Assembly: GCA_003661105.1 (NCBI GenBank)
Contig: QMVM01000058.1
Coordinates: forward strand, 1 to 9,875
Source: Methanosarcinales archaeon
Lineage (GTDB): Archaea > Halobacteriota > Methanosarcinia > Methanosarcinales > Methanogasteraceae
Direction of reading: 5' to 3'
DNA: 9,875 bases
In this document: one piece after another, positions 1 to 6,093 of the stretch
Layout of the letters: the number at the start of each line of letters is the position of its first letter
How positions within the stretch are numbered: position 1 is the stretch's first letter
Made by a program: the position numbers and the translations under genes
Notes under the pieces: model-generated
What the model was told of the DNA's origin: nothing
The model's database searches: none
The model's input: the letters and a program-made list of their open reading frames with translations, nothing else

Positions 1-1509
1 TCGAATATTACCCAGCAGATCGAGAGCCTGGGCAACCATACTTCTGCCGGATTCCTCCAACCCTTCAGCGATCTTCATCCCGTCTTTAACCAATTCCTCA
101 GCTTCCTTGTAATTAGCCTGCCCTAAACGAACCTCCGCAATGCCGATCAATGCCTGAGCAACTCTCAACGTATCTCCCGATCCCTCTGCCAATTTTAGAG
201 CGCGATCATAGCATTCTACCGATTCCTTATACTTCGCCCGCTCCCGGTAGAGGTTACCATAACTGAGATAAAACGGTACTAAAAGATTTAAAACCTCGGG
301 ATTGGATTTATAAGCCTCATCAATGTCTCTCCGCGACTCTTCCAGAGAGCCTTTCTTCATATATGCCAGTGCCCGCACAGAGAGGGCGATGCCGCGAATC
401 TGATCATCGATGGTTTTAAACAGCACTTCGTCCACTATCTCAATCAGTCTATCGGGATTTTCGATCTCCTTTGCTACCTCCCCCATAAATTGCGCCTTAA
501 GTGAAATTACCAGTGTATCCAGCTCCTCCATCTCCGGAAATGGATAACTGATCGCCCGCATCGTTTCCGCTCTCATCATAGGTGGCTCAATCATCTCCCC
601 CTTCGGTTTGATCTCCTTTAGTATCCCGAAATAAAATTCCTCTATCTCGTCAAATCTTCCTCTTTCCATTTTGCCAGCCATCCGCTCCACAACACCAATA
701 AGCAAGCCCGGCTTCTTAAGATTATTCAGATAAAGCGGTAAAACGGTTGTCTCACCACGGCGATGGACCAGACCCTGTATCTGCAACTCATCGATCGCTT
801 TGCTGATCGCTTCTTCAGAGAGTGCAGTCAGTCTCCGGATATCAGGAACGCTATCCGTAACAACAAGCGAAAGAAGGGTTTTTACTTGATTGGCTTTCAA
901 TACAGACATCTTATCGCTAACCATCGCAATAAACGCCTCATTGATAGTCTCCTCCATCTCCTTATCCTCTGATCTGGTTGAAATTACCAGATCCAGAAAT
1001 TCAACCGTGTCGATCGGGTCTTCGAAGTTCTTGAGAGCAAAGTCAAAAGCACCCCCCTCCAGAAGTGTCTCATCGATTCGTTTATCTTCGTAGATGGTCT
1101 TTCTGATGGCGTCCACCGCCTCATTCTTCAGTTGAAAAAGCCATCTCCGCGATGCTGGTACTTCCGGATCCAGTATATCTATCACTATCATCAACGATGG
1201 AATCCGTCTTCCGGCTTTCAATGCACTTCTCAGTTCATTCTCACTTCTGACTGAAATAGTGAGAAGAGTGCTCTTATCCACTTTTATTCCTTTTATTAGC
1301 TCTACGTTCCGATTTCCGGCCACACTCTCGATCTCTTTATAATCCAGAGCTAAGAAATCAGGATGGTAAGCGTTCATACCCCATAGCAGGAGGGTTATTA
1401 TCTTCTCCTTCTTATCCGCGGGCATATCAAAAGGCAACGTCTGGGGCTTCTCTAATAAAGCAGGGTTTATCTGAAAATTCTTCAAGAGCGGTATTTGGAA
1501 TACTTTCAT
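1..1509 (-). CDS. Winged-helix and TPR-repeat protein, C-terminus cut by window edge
   Basis: The minus-strand frame is open from an ATG at 1509 down to base 1, giving 503 codons with no stop, so the C-terminus lies outside the window. Residues 1-200 are soluble and I do not recognise them; residues 84-97 look like a short beta-strand region. Residues about 204-262 resemble a winged helix (NQVKTLLSLV, then a helix around SEEAISKAIDELQIQGLV and a basic wing HRRGET). From about residue 375 to the edge there are TPR-like helix pairs, clearest at 411-445 (YGNLYRERAKYKESVECYDR) and 448-483 (GIAEVRLGQANYKEAEELVK), with a further one starting at the edge. The gene starts 15 bases after the stop of the AAA ATPase, in the same frame and without a clear Shine-Dalgarno site, so it is probably co-transcribed and may once have been, or may still be, one protein with it. 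TPRs suggest a protein-binding sensor role; this is inference. No enzymatic motif was seen. Confidence 0.8.
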   Translation of the reverse strand, partial: MKVFQIPLLKNFQINPALLEKPQTLPFDMPADKKEKIITLLLWGMNAYHPDFLALDYKEIESVAGNRNVELIKGIKVDKSTLLTISVRSENELRSALKAGRRIPSLMIVIDILDPEVPASRRWLFQLKNEAVDAIRKTIYEDKRIDETLLEGGAFDFALKNFEDPIDTVEFLDLVISTRSEDKEMEETINEAFIAMVSDKMSVLKANQVKTLLSLVVTDSVPDIRRLTALSEEAISKAIDELQIQGLVHRRGETTVLPLYLNNLKKPGLLIGVVERMAGKMERGRFDEIEEFYFGILKEIKPKGEMIEPPMMRAETMRAISYPFPEMEELDTLVISLKAQFMGEVAKEIENPDRLIEIVDEVLFKTIDDQIRGIALSVRALAYMKKGSLEESRRDIDEAYKSNPEVLNLLVPFYLSYGNLYRERAKYKESVECYDRALKLAEGSGDTLRVAQALIGIAEVRLGQANYKEAEELVKDGMKIAEGLEESGRSMVAQALDLLGNIR

Positions 1510-1524
1510 TGCCGGAGACTCTTG

Positions 1525-2733
1525 TTATAGATCAAGCTTGAAAAAAGCGAGGTCTGGTGAAAGCCGGTACTTCTGCGGCGTATAGAGGTCGTCAGGGACA
1601 AGAATGCCATTCTCGATCATCGCATCATAATCTCCTTCAAAGACCCCTGATTGATCTACGATCTCACCTCTCTTCAGGAATGGATTCTCCCTACTTAAGA
1701 AGAACTTGCTGATAACGGATACTTCTTCGGGATCGAATCCATAAAAATTGGATATAAAACTTTTAAGGTCGTCCAGCATGGTTGCCGGGTTTAACTCGCT
1801 GTTATTACAGAGGAAATGAACCCATGTGAGGAATGAAAGCGGATTGCCTGTTATCATCCGCAATTTGTCAGCGATGGGGGGCAATTTTTGTTCCAGAATC
1901 TCCTTCTCGGGACAATTCTCCAGTCGTCTGGCTAAAATCTCCTTGAGTGAGTCTCCGGACAAATCCCCGACTACAATAGGGTCACGGAAACTGCGGTGAA
2001 ATTCAAGAGTTATGGCTTCGCTTCTAAGTACAGCGATTAGCAGCGATTTTCTATGCTTGAATATCTCGTGAACAAACTCGGCGATCTGAGCCTTGTCATG
2101 GATCTGGTCGAGATTGTCGATTGCGATGACGACCTCCTTATCCCGATCAGCAGATACGGTTTCGATAACATGGCTGATCAACTGCCTCAAGAATCTGGAA
2201 TCGATCTCTATCTCAACAGTCCCGGTCAACTCCTCTGTTCCAGTCGCTCTACTTCCCACCCCCATTCTCAACTTAAAGAAGTTGAGTATGCCGATCTCTG
2301 CTCCGGTAGTAGTTTCAATTTCCTTGGCTCTGCTTCTTGCCCAGCCTCTGGTCACTGTATTCACTCGAGACATCTCGTCAAGATAACTTATTTCGCAGAT
2401 TGCCTTCTCATTCTCACCATATTCGTCCCTCAGTTCCGAAGCAAGGTTCTCACAGATGTCTCGCAACAATTCCTCTGCGTTCATGCTGGTCTTGCCATCC
2501 ACGATAACAGAAATGAAATCGATTTCATGCTTCAAATGAGATAAGACCTTTCTGAGAAGTATGGATTTGCCAGTCCCACTATCGCCATGGATCATCAGCC
2601 GTCGTTCTTCTTCCCCCCTGGCGAGTATGACGCTCCTCAAAATCTCTTTGGTATGGCGATATTCGCCCTCCCGGTTGGTGAACAATCCGGGGTCAATACT
2701 CTGTGGTCGTATGCATCTGATATAGGTGGGCAT
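1525..2733 (-). CDS. AAA/STAND-like P-loop ATPase with C-terminal winged helix
   Basis: This 402-residue ATPase is of the ORC/Cdc6-STAND type. Visible motifs are Walker A GDSGTGKS (residues 50-57), Walker B VVIAIDNLDQ (201-210, with D206 and D209), a sensor-1-like strand ending LRSEA (231-240), and a helical-lid motif TGNPLSF (295-301), as in GxP-containing STAND/MalT-like ATPases. Residues about 130-195 form an insert between Walker A and Walker B, and residues about 335-395 look like a winged helix. The opening segment LFTNREGEYRHTKEI (17-31) is the usual 'F-x-x-R-E-x-E' entry of these ATPases. There is no signal peptide or membrane segment. The ATG at 2733 is preceded at close range by GGAGAGG (2743-2737), supporting the start. 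It leads a probable operon with the TPR protein. The likely role is a nucleotide-dependent switch (regulator, sensor or defence); the substrate or signal is unknown. A replication-initiator role is less likely because of the partner gene. Confidence 0.85.
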   Translation of the reverse strand: MPTYIRCIRPQSIDPGLFTNREGEYRHTKEILRSVILARGEEERRLMIHGDSGTGKSILLRKVLSHLKHEIDFISVIVDGKTSMNAEELLRDICENLASELRDEYGENEKAICEISYLDEMSRVNTVTRGWARSRAKEIETTTGAEIGILNFFKLRMGVGSRATGTEELTGTVEIEIDSRFLRQLISHVIETVSADRDKEVVIAIDNLDQIHDKAQIAEFVHEIFKHRKSLLIAVLRSEAITLEFHRSFRDPIVVGDLSGDSLKEILARRLENCPEKEILEQKLPPIADKLRMITGNPLSFLTWVHFLCNNSELNPATMLDDLKSFISNFYGFDPEEVSVISKFFLSRENPFLKRGEIVDQSGVFEGDYDAMIENGILVPDDLYTPQKYRLSPDLAFFKLDL

Positions 2734-2774
2734 TTTCCTCTCCTATATAAGAATAGATATTGTTTCTTTTAAAG
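2734..2774 (-). promoter_or_regulatory. Promoter and ribosome binding site of the AAA ATPase gene
   Basis: On the minus strand a TATA-like box CTTTAAAAG (2774-2766) is followed about 25 bases on by a short leader holding GGAGAGG (2743-2737), three bases before the ATG. The spacing fits archaeal initiation near 2745. This is judged from sequence only. Confidence 0.45.
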
Positions 2775-2915
2775 TTTTGGGACTTTGGAGGGGATGACTG
2801 TGCGGGTGTTTGACGGGATGGTTAATCTGGCTCACATGTGACCGCGCCACCTATTGCCAGGTCGGCAGTTAACCCCACACTTACGGCTATGCGCCACAAT
2901 TTCAGTGCAGGACAC

Positions 2916-2945
2916 CTCTCTGCAGATGCAAAGAGACAAAAAGAT
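2916..2945 (-). terminator. Candidate 3' end of pstS: T-tract and 8-bp hairpin
   Basis: Reading the minus strand after the pstS stop there is an oligo-T stretch (ATCTTTTTGTC, 2945-2935). It is followed at once by a hairpin of eight pairs, one of them G-U (arms 2935-2928 and 2923-2916, loop of four). Archaeal termination often uses oligo-T, so the T-tract is the probable stop signal. The hairpin lies after it rather than before, unlike a bacterial intrinsic terminator, and could instead protect an RNA end. Confidence 0.35.
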
Positions 2946-2953
2946 GGTAAGGA

Positions 2954-3334
2954 TCACTCCACCGGTATGTAGTGCACATCTGTGACGATCTTCTGCCCGT
3001 CTTCCGAAAGCACGAAATCCAGAAACGCCTGCTCGTCCTCGTCCGGCTTGCCTTTCGTAATCATTAGAAGTGTCCGTGAGATCGCGTACTCGCCGCTTAG
3101 AACGTTCTCGGTGCTGGGCGCAACACTATCGAGCGTCAAGGTCTTGACATCAGAGCTGGCATACCCGGGTGAGAGAAAACCGATGCTGTGCTTATCCCCT
3201 GCAACAGTTGTCCGTATCTTGCCATTCGAGTCCTGAATGATCGCATGGTCTGTAATCTCTTTTCCGGTGGATTTCATGACTGCACTCTCAAAGTAGCTCC
3301 TTGTTCCGGACCCCTCCTCTCTGGAGACCACCAT
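2954..3334 (-). CDS. PstS C-terminal fragment
   Basis: This is the 3' part of the frameshifted pstS gene. The frame is open upstream to the G run at 3433-3437; the first ATG is at 3334, inside the strand that leads into SREEGSGTR, so this is very unlikely to be a real start. It holds the phosphate-contact loop, the segment LSGEYAISRTLLMITKGKP, and the conserved end FVLSEDGQKIV and YIP typical of PstS proteins. It is best read as the continuation of the upstream fragment, not as a separate gene. Confidence 0.55.
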   Translation of the reverse strand: MVVSREEGSGTRSYFESAVMKSTGKEITDHAIIQDSNGKIRTTVAGDKHSIGFLSPGYASSDVKTLTLDSVAPSTENVLSGEYAISRTLLMITKGKPDEDEQAFLDFVLSEDGQKIVTDVHYIPVE

Positions 3335-3402
3335 GATGCCGGAGTCTTCACCGCAGTTGAAAAATTTGCTTACGTCTCGTAGGATACCCTCGCTTGAGAC
3401 TC

Positions 3403-3891
3403 TTACAATCTCTGAATCTCCACCACTGACATCCCCCAGTTCGTGATCTCGCCGGTGTAGATTCCTTGCAGTTGCGCCATCGTGAGACCATCGACCGGAT
3501 TTTCCGGATGCACCACGATCGCAATCCCGTCCATTGCGATAGCGTGCACCGCGAGATCCGGGTGCGCCTCCGTCTCAGAATCCGTGAGATCGCGGGATGC
3601 TGTGCCGATACCCATTGTACCGTCTGCGACAGCCTTCACGCCGTGTGAGGAGCCGCCGCCAGAGACAAAGACCCTGTCGCCCGGATAATCCTCCATAAAT
3701 ATGCGAGCACACTCCTCTGCTATCGGAAGAACTGTTGTTGATCTGGCGATCTGTAGTTTCATCGAGTGTTGAGCGTCGTTGCCGCCCCCGATGCAACCCG
3801 ATCCAAGCAGCGACGCAGCGATCACTGCGATCAGAAGCGTCGCCGCAGCCGCGTATGACGAAAATCTTTCCAGTGCGGGTCGTTTACTCAT
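3403..3891 (-). CDS. PstS N-terminal fragment (signal/lipobox and first lobe)
   Basis: This is the uninterrupted 5' part of the frameshifted pstS gene: lipoprotein signal, phosphate-loop motifs and first lobe, ending out of frame after NWG with a nine-residue aberrant tail. If translated alone it would lack the SREEGSGTR phosphate-contact loop and the C-terminal lobe, so it should not bind phosphate. Confidence 0.6.
   Translation of the reverse strand: MSKRPALERFSSYAAAATLLIAVIAASLLGSGCIGGGNDAQHSMKLQIARSTTVLPIAEECARIFMEDYPGDRVFVSGGGSSHGVKAVADGTMGIGTASRDLTDSETEAHPDLAVHAIAMDGIAIVVHPENPVDGLTMAQLQGIYTGEITNWGMSVVEIQRL
3433..3437 (-). other. Frameshift site in pstS: run of five G
   Basis: In the upstream frame the codons are TGG GGG ATG. 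The downstream homologous frame needs GAT GTC, reached by re-reading the last G (a -1 slip with GGG re-pairing on GGG) or by adding one G. This position therefore accounts exactly for the break in PstS. Confidence 0.75.
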
Positions 3892-3896
3892 TGGCA

Positions 3897-3903
3897 CATC
3901 ACC
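3897..3903 (-). promoter_or_regulatory. Ribosome binding site that decides the pstS start
   Basis: GGTGATG (3903-3897) matches the archaeal anti-Shine-Dalgarno region. It lies five bases before the ATG at 3891 but overlaps the alternative GTG at 3897, which favours the ATG. Confidence 0.55.
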
Positions 3904-3955
3904 GCGATGAGGTGCGCAGCTAACATATATGCCATTTTCCCAATAATTACATAGG

Positions 3956-3964
3956 TTTTATATA
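3956..3964. promoter_or_regulatory. TATA box in the divergent pstS / release-factor intergenic region
   Basis: TTTTATATA (3956-3964; TATATAAAA on the minus strand) is the best TATA box between the two divergent genes. On the minus strand it would start pstS transcription near 3935, giving a leader of about 40 bases with the Shine-Dalgarno site. On the plus strand it would start near 3988, within an inverted repeat. It may serve one or both directions. Weaker TATA-like stretches near 4010 and 4033 are alternatives for the plus-strand gene. Confidence 0.4.
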
Positions 3965-3980
3965 GTATCCATAGCCACTC

Positions 3981-4003
3981 GTCCGGCATACTGTGTACCG
4001 GAC
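3981..4003. repeat. Inverted repeat, possible operator or leader hairpin
   Basis: Arms GTCCGG (3981-3986) and CCGGAC (3998-4003) are perfect complements, and an A-T pair two bases further in extends the symmetry with one mismatch. The repeat sits just downstream of the TATA box on the plus-strand side. That is where an archaeal repressor would block initiation, and where a short hairpin could form in the leader. The function is inferred from position. Confidence 0.4.
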
Positions 4004-4042
4004 GCGGGTTATAGCTTCCAAACCACAGCACCTATATGTTGT

Positions 4043-5083
4043 ATGCTACCAAATATTGATAGACCAATGATGGCACAATCTTTCGACTTATTCGGAAATA
4101 AAAAACATAAAACCCGGATCGGTGAACTGGAGCAGCAGATCGGGGAACTACATGCGGAGAATCAGAAATTAAAGACGATAATAGATAAGAGGGATGAAAA
4201 AACAAAAACCGCAGTCGCAAGGAAACAAGAAGTCGAAGAAGTGCTAAATCGCGCGCAACAGAGAATAACAACGCTCGAAAACGAACTTACTGTACTCAGG
4301 GAAGAATCATCTAAAAATATAACGTTTAGCGGCACGTACCCGCTAAACAGAAGCAGACTTATGAATATTGTGTTTGAATTAGGTTCTATGCGGTCGAAGC
4401 CCGGAACCTTTCACTCGATCTACCTCAACACGAACGCAAGAACATCCGATTTTGAGTTTGGGGACACGATCGATGCGGATTGCATACATCTCTTCGACCA
4501 GATCAGATCATACACTGGAAAAGTACTATTCTACGACGAGGATCGTTGCATTTCGGTAGCAGTCGTGCCCCCATTCGTAATCGAGAGATCGGACTGGACA
4601 ACTGCTGACGCGTTTGATCTGACTCCGCTTAAGGGGATGCTGGCACATAGCTCGACTGTCTGCACCCTCTACGCACATGCGGGGCGCACCATCATTGGAA
4701 TCGTCCGTGGTGGCGGTGTAGGTGTAAGCGCAGGCGGAGACGGCGACGGCGACCGGGATGATGACGGAGACTCTGAGGTCTACGCCGAGATCGTGCGCAC
4801 CGGAGTTAAGGCAAAGCATACCAAGGGCGGGTGGAGCCAGCGGAGATTCGAGCGCGGCCGGGATCAGGATGTTGACTATCATATAAAGAAGGTGCAGGAG
4901 AAACTCGAGTCGATGGTGGATGACCCGGTCGAGACGATCATCGCTGGCGGCGATCTTTCACTCACAAGGAAGATGCTTGCGGGCATGAAGATGCCTGTGA
5001 TTGAGAAGAAGGTGGATGTGGACGGGAATCCGGAGGATATCGCTCTTAAGGTGGTCTGGGCTGGCAGATTATACCGGTTGTAA
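4043..5083 (+). CDS. Vms1/Ankzf1 (VLRF1)-type peptidyl-tRNA hydrolase
   Basis: This protein of up to 346 residues has an N-terminal coiled coil (about 24-90, rich in E, K, Q and L heptads) and a VLRF1-type release-factor fold (about 95-346). The decisive motif is KGGWSQRRFERGR (261-273), the GGQ-like catalytic hairpin in which Q266 would act in releasing a nascent chain from peptidyl-tRNA. It is followed by the helix DYHIKKVQEKLE and the strand VETIIAGGDL, as in archaeal Vms1-like proteins and the eRF1 superfamily. By family it should act at the ribosome in quality control of stalled nascent chains. There is no signal peptide. Residues about 223-243 are an unusual Gly/Asp-rich linker just before the catalytic loop. 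ATGs at 4067 and 4070 (MAQSFDLFG) are plausible alternative starts; none has a clear Shine-Dalgarno site, so a leaderless message is possible. The gene is divergent from pstS with no obvious functional link. Confidence 0.85.
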   Translation: MLPNIDRPMMAQSFDLFGNKKHKTRIGELEQQIGELHAENQKLKTIIDKRDEKTKTAVARKQEVEEVLNRAQQRITTLENELTVLREESSKNITFSGTYPLNRSRLMNIVFELGSMRSKPGTFHSIYLNTNARTSDFEFGDTIDADCIHLFDQIRSYTGKVLFYDEDRCISVAVVPPFVIERSDWTTADAFDLTPLKGMLAHSSTVCTLYAHAGRTIIGIVRGGGVGVSAGGDGDGDRDDDGDSEVYAEIVRTGVKAKHTKGGWSQRRFERGRDQDVDYHIKKVQEKLESMVDDPVETIIAGGDLSLTRKMLAGMKMPVIEKKVDVDGNPEDIALKVVWAGRLYRL

Positions 5084-5111
5084 TTTGCGGATGTAACGCG
5101 ATCCACCGAAG

Positions 5112-5122
5112 AAAAATATAAG
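5112..5122 (+). promoter_or_regulatory. Promoter of the UbiA-family gene
   Basis: AAAAATATA (5112-5120), preceded by a purine-rich BRE-like CGAAG, is a good archaeal TATA box. It would place initiation near 5142, about 18 bases before the GTG start. A GGGGTAGG stretch (5146-5153) in this leader may serve as the ribosome binding site. Confidence 0.5.
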
Positions 5123-5159
5123 TACGGTTGACGCCAATTGACTGTGGGGTAGGCAATCG

Positions 5160-6068
5160 GTGGGGACTGTTATCATCAGCAAGAGTAGAAGAGCATATCT
5201 TCCAGGGATCGGTGACATCATATCGTTCTTGGTGGTGAGCTCGGTCTTTACTGCATTCACCAGTTTGATGATGCTTTATTTTTCATTCATTGTACTCGGG
5301 GTAACACCAAGACCAATCCTGTTATGCACTATGTTTCTTGTGGTATACAGCGTGTACAGTATCAATAAATTAACAGATCAGGAAGAGGATGCGGTAAATA
5401 CACCAGAGCGTTCCACCTTTGTAGAGGGCAATGAACGGTTTCTATTAACTCTTGCAATTGCATCATATATCACAGCATTACTTCTCGGCTTAATCGAAAG
5501 TCCACTTGCCGCAGGCATCCTGCTCGTTCCATTCCTGTCAGGGATCGCCTATAGTACGAATCCCCTTTCGATAATCGGAATTCCCCGATTGAAGGATATC
5601 TTCCTTGTAAAGAGTTTTATCGTTGCTTTTAGTTGGGCAGTTTGCGTAGCATTTCTGCCCGCGCTTCAACTATGCAATTCTACTAAACTGTACTTTATTT
5701 TCCCATTCTTTTTCATCAAAGTTTTTATAAATACGGTTTTGTTTGATGTGCGGGATGTGAAAGGAGACACTTTAAACAGCGTAAAGACTATTCCAGTTGT
5801 TATAGGGGTAAAAAGAACAAGACAATCGTTATTAACTATTCAATTTCTGCTTGTGGTATGGTTGATACTGTTTTCAGATTTATTCAGTAAATATTACGTA
5901 ATCTTAATCGCCAGTATGGTATATGGGTATCTGTACATCATCCACTTCTGCAATACAAACCACCATAGTGAGATGTCATGGGATATATTGTTGGAGGGGG
6001 AATGGGTACTCATGGGTGTGGGCGCATGGATTTATCTGGTTCTATCTTTCAATGTGGGAAACATTTAA
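5160..6068 (+). CDS. UbiA-family membrane prenyltransferase
   Basis: This 302-residue polytopic membrane protein has about eight or nine hydrophobic segments and both acidic motifs of UbiA intramembrane prenyltransferases. The first is NKLTDQEEDAVNTPER (69-84, with N69, D73 and D77); the second is DVRDVKGD (196-203), followed by TIPVVIG. These bind Mg2+ and the prenyl diphosphate, while the intervening Y131 and lysines K145 and K151 are where family members often contact the diphosphate. The enzyme should attach a polyprenyl chain to an acceptor at the membrane. The acceptor cannot be read from sequence; the archaeal lipid enzyme DGGGP synthase, quinone-like or methanophenazine-like and carotenoid enzymes are all in this family. 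The start is GTG, since an in-frame TGA at 5139-5141 blocks extension and the first ATG lies well inside the protein. The regulator gene begins 25 bases after its stop. Codon use is AT-rich compared with the right-hand operon. Confidence 0.85.
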   Translation: MGTVIISKSRRAYLPGIGDIISFLVVSSVFTAFTSLMMLYFSFIVLGVTPRPILLCTMFLVVYSVYSINKLTDQEEDAVNTPERSTFVEGNERFLLTLAIASYITALLLGLIESPLAAGILLVPFLSGIAYSTNPLSIIGIPRLKDIFLVKSFIVAFSWAVCVAFLPALQLCNSTKLYFIFPFFFIKVFINTVLFDVRDVKGDTLNSVKTIPVVIGVKRTRQSLLTIQFLLVVWLILFSDLFSKYYVILIASMVYGYLYIIHFCNTNHHSEMSWDILLEGEWVLMGVGAWIYLVLSFNVGNI

Positions 6069-6073
6069 TAAAT
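6064..6073 (+). promoter_or_regulatory. Candidate leaderless promoter of the FilR1-family regulator
   Basis: TTTAATAAAT (6064-6073), overlapping the UbiA-family stop codon, is centred about 26 bases before the ATG at 6094. That is the spacing for transcription starting at or next to the start codon. No Shine-Dalgarno sequence lies before this ATG, consistent with a leaderless message. Read-through from the upstream gene is also possible. Confidence 0.4.
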
Positions 6074-6075
6074 AC

Positions 6076-6085
6076 AGTGTACACT
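6076..6085. repeat. Perfect 10-bp palindrome, candidate operator
   Basis: AGTGTACACT is a perfect palindrome between the TATA-like box and the start codon of the regulator. A bound dimer there would block initiation, so it is a natural candidate for autoregulation by the winged-helix protein encoded next. This rests on position and symmetry only. Confidence 0.35.
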
Positions 6086-6093
6086 TTTATTAT

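Larger units (their letters stand above)
2954..3891 (-). pseudogene. pstS: Phosphate-binding lipoprotein PstS, interrupted by a one-base frameshift
   Basis: This is the periplasmic-type substrate-binding protein of the phosphate ABC transporter (PBP-like/PstS family). The preferred start is the ATG at 3891, with GGTGATG (3903-3897) five bases upstream; a GTG at 3897 is the alternative. From 3891 there is a basic N-terminus, a hydrophobic stretch and a lipobox LLGSGC with Cys33, predicting a lipid-anchored exported protein. Family motifs follow in order: ARSTTVLPIAEECA, SGGGSSHGVKAVADG, ASRDLTDSE, AMDGIAIVVHP and GEITNWG. At 3433-3437 a run of five G (minus strand) shifts the frame and a TAA at 3405-3403 ends it. 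One extra G would continue as NWGDVSGGDSEIVRV, then VVSREEGSGTRSYFES, and on to a normal C-terminus YIPVE, about 312 residues in all, a usual PstS length. So one base is missing from an otherwise intact gene. It could be a pseudogene, a phase-variable or slippage-rescued gene, or an assembly error. No other Pst gene is in view. Confidence 0.85.

Noticed and set aside
2053..2544. A 163-residue plus-strand frame
   Set aside because: It lies wholly antisense to the AAA ATPase, whose Walker motifs make the minus strand clearly coding.
2794..2841. A 15-codon plus-strand open frame preceded by GGAGGGG, ending in TGA within the palindrome
   Set aside because: The purine run touches the ATG with no usable spacing, no plus-strand promoter is evident, and the peptide has no recognisable property; chance is the simpler reading.
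4526..4882. A 118-residue minus-strand frame
   Set aside because: It is antisense to the Vms1-like gene and has no family motif.
5923..6093. An N-terminal extension of the FilR1-family regulator starting inside the UbiA-family gene
   Set aside because: The extra 57 residues overlap the coding C-terminus of the membrane protein in another frame and are unlike the family; the ATG at 6094 gives a normal N-terminus.
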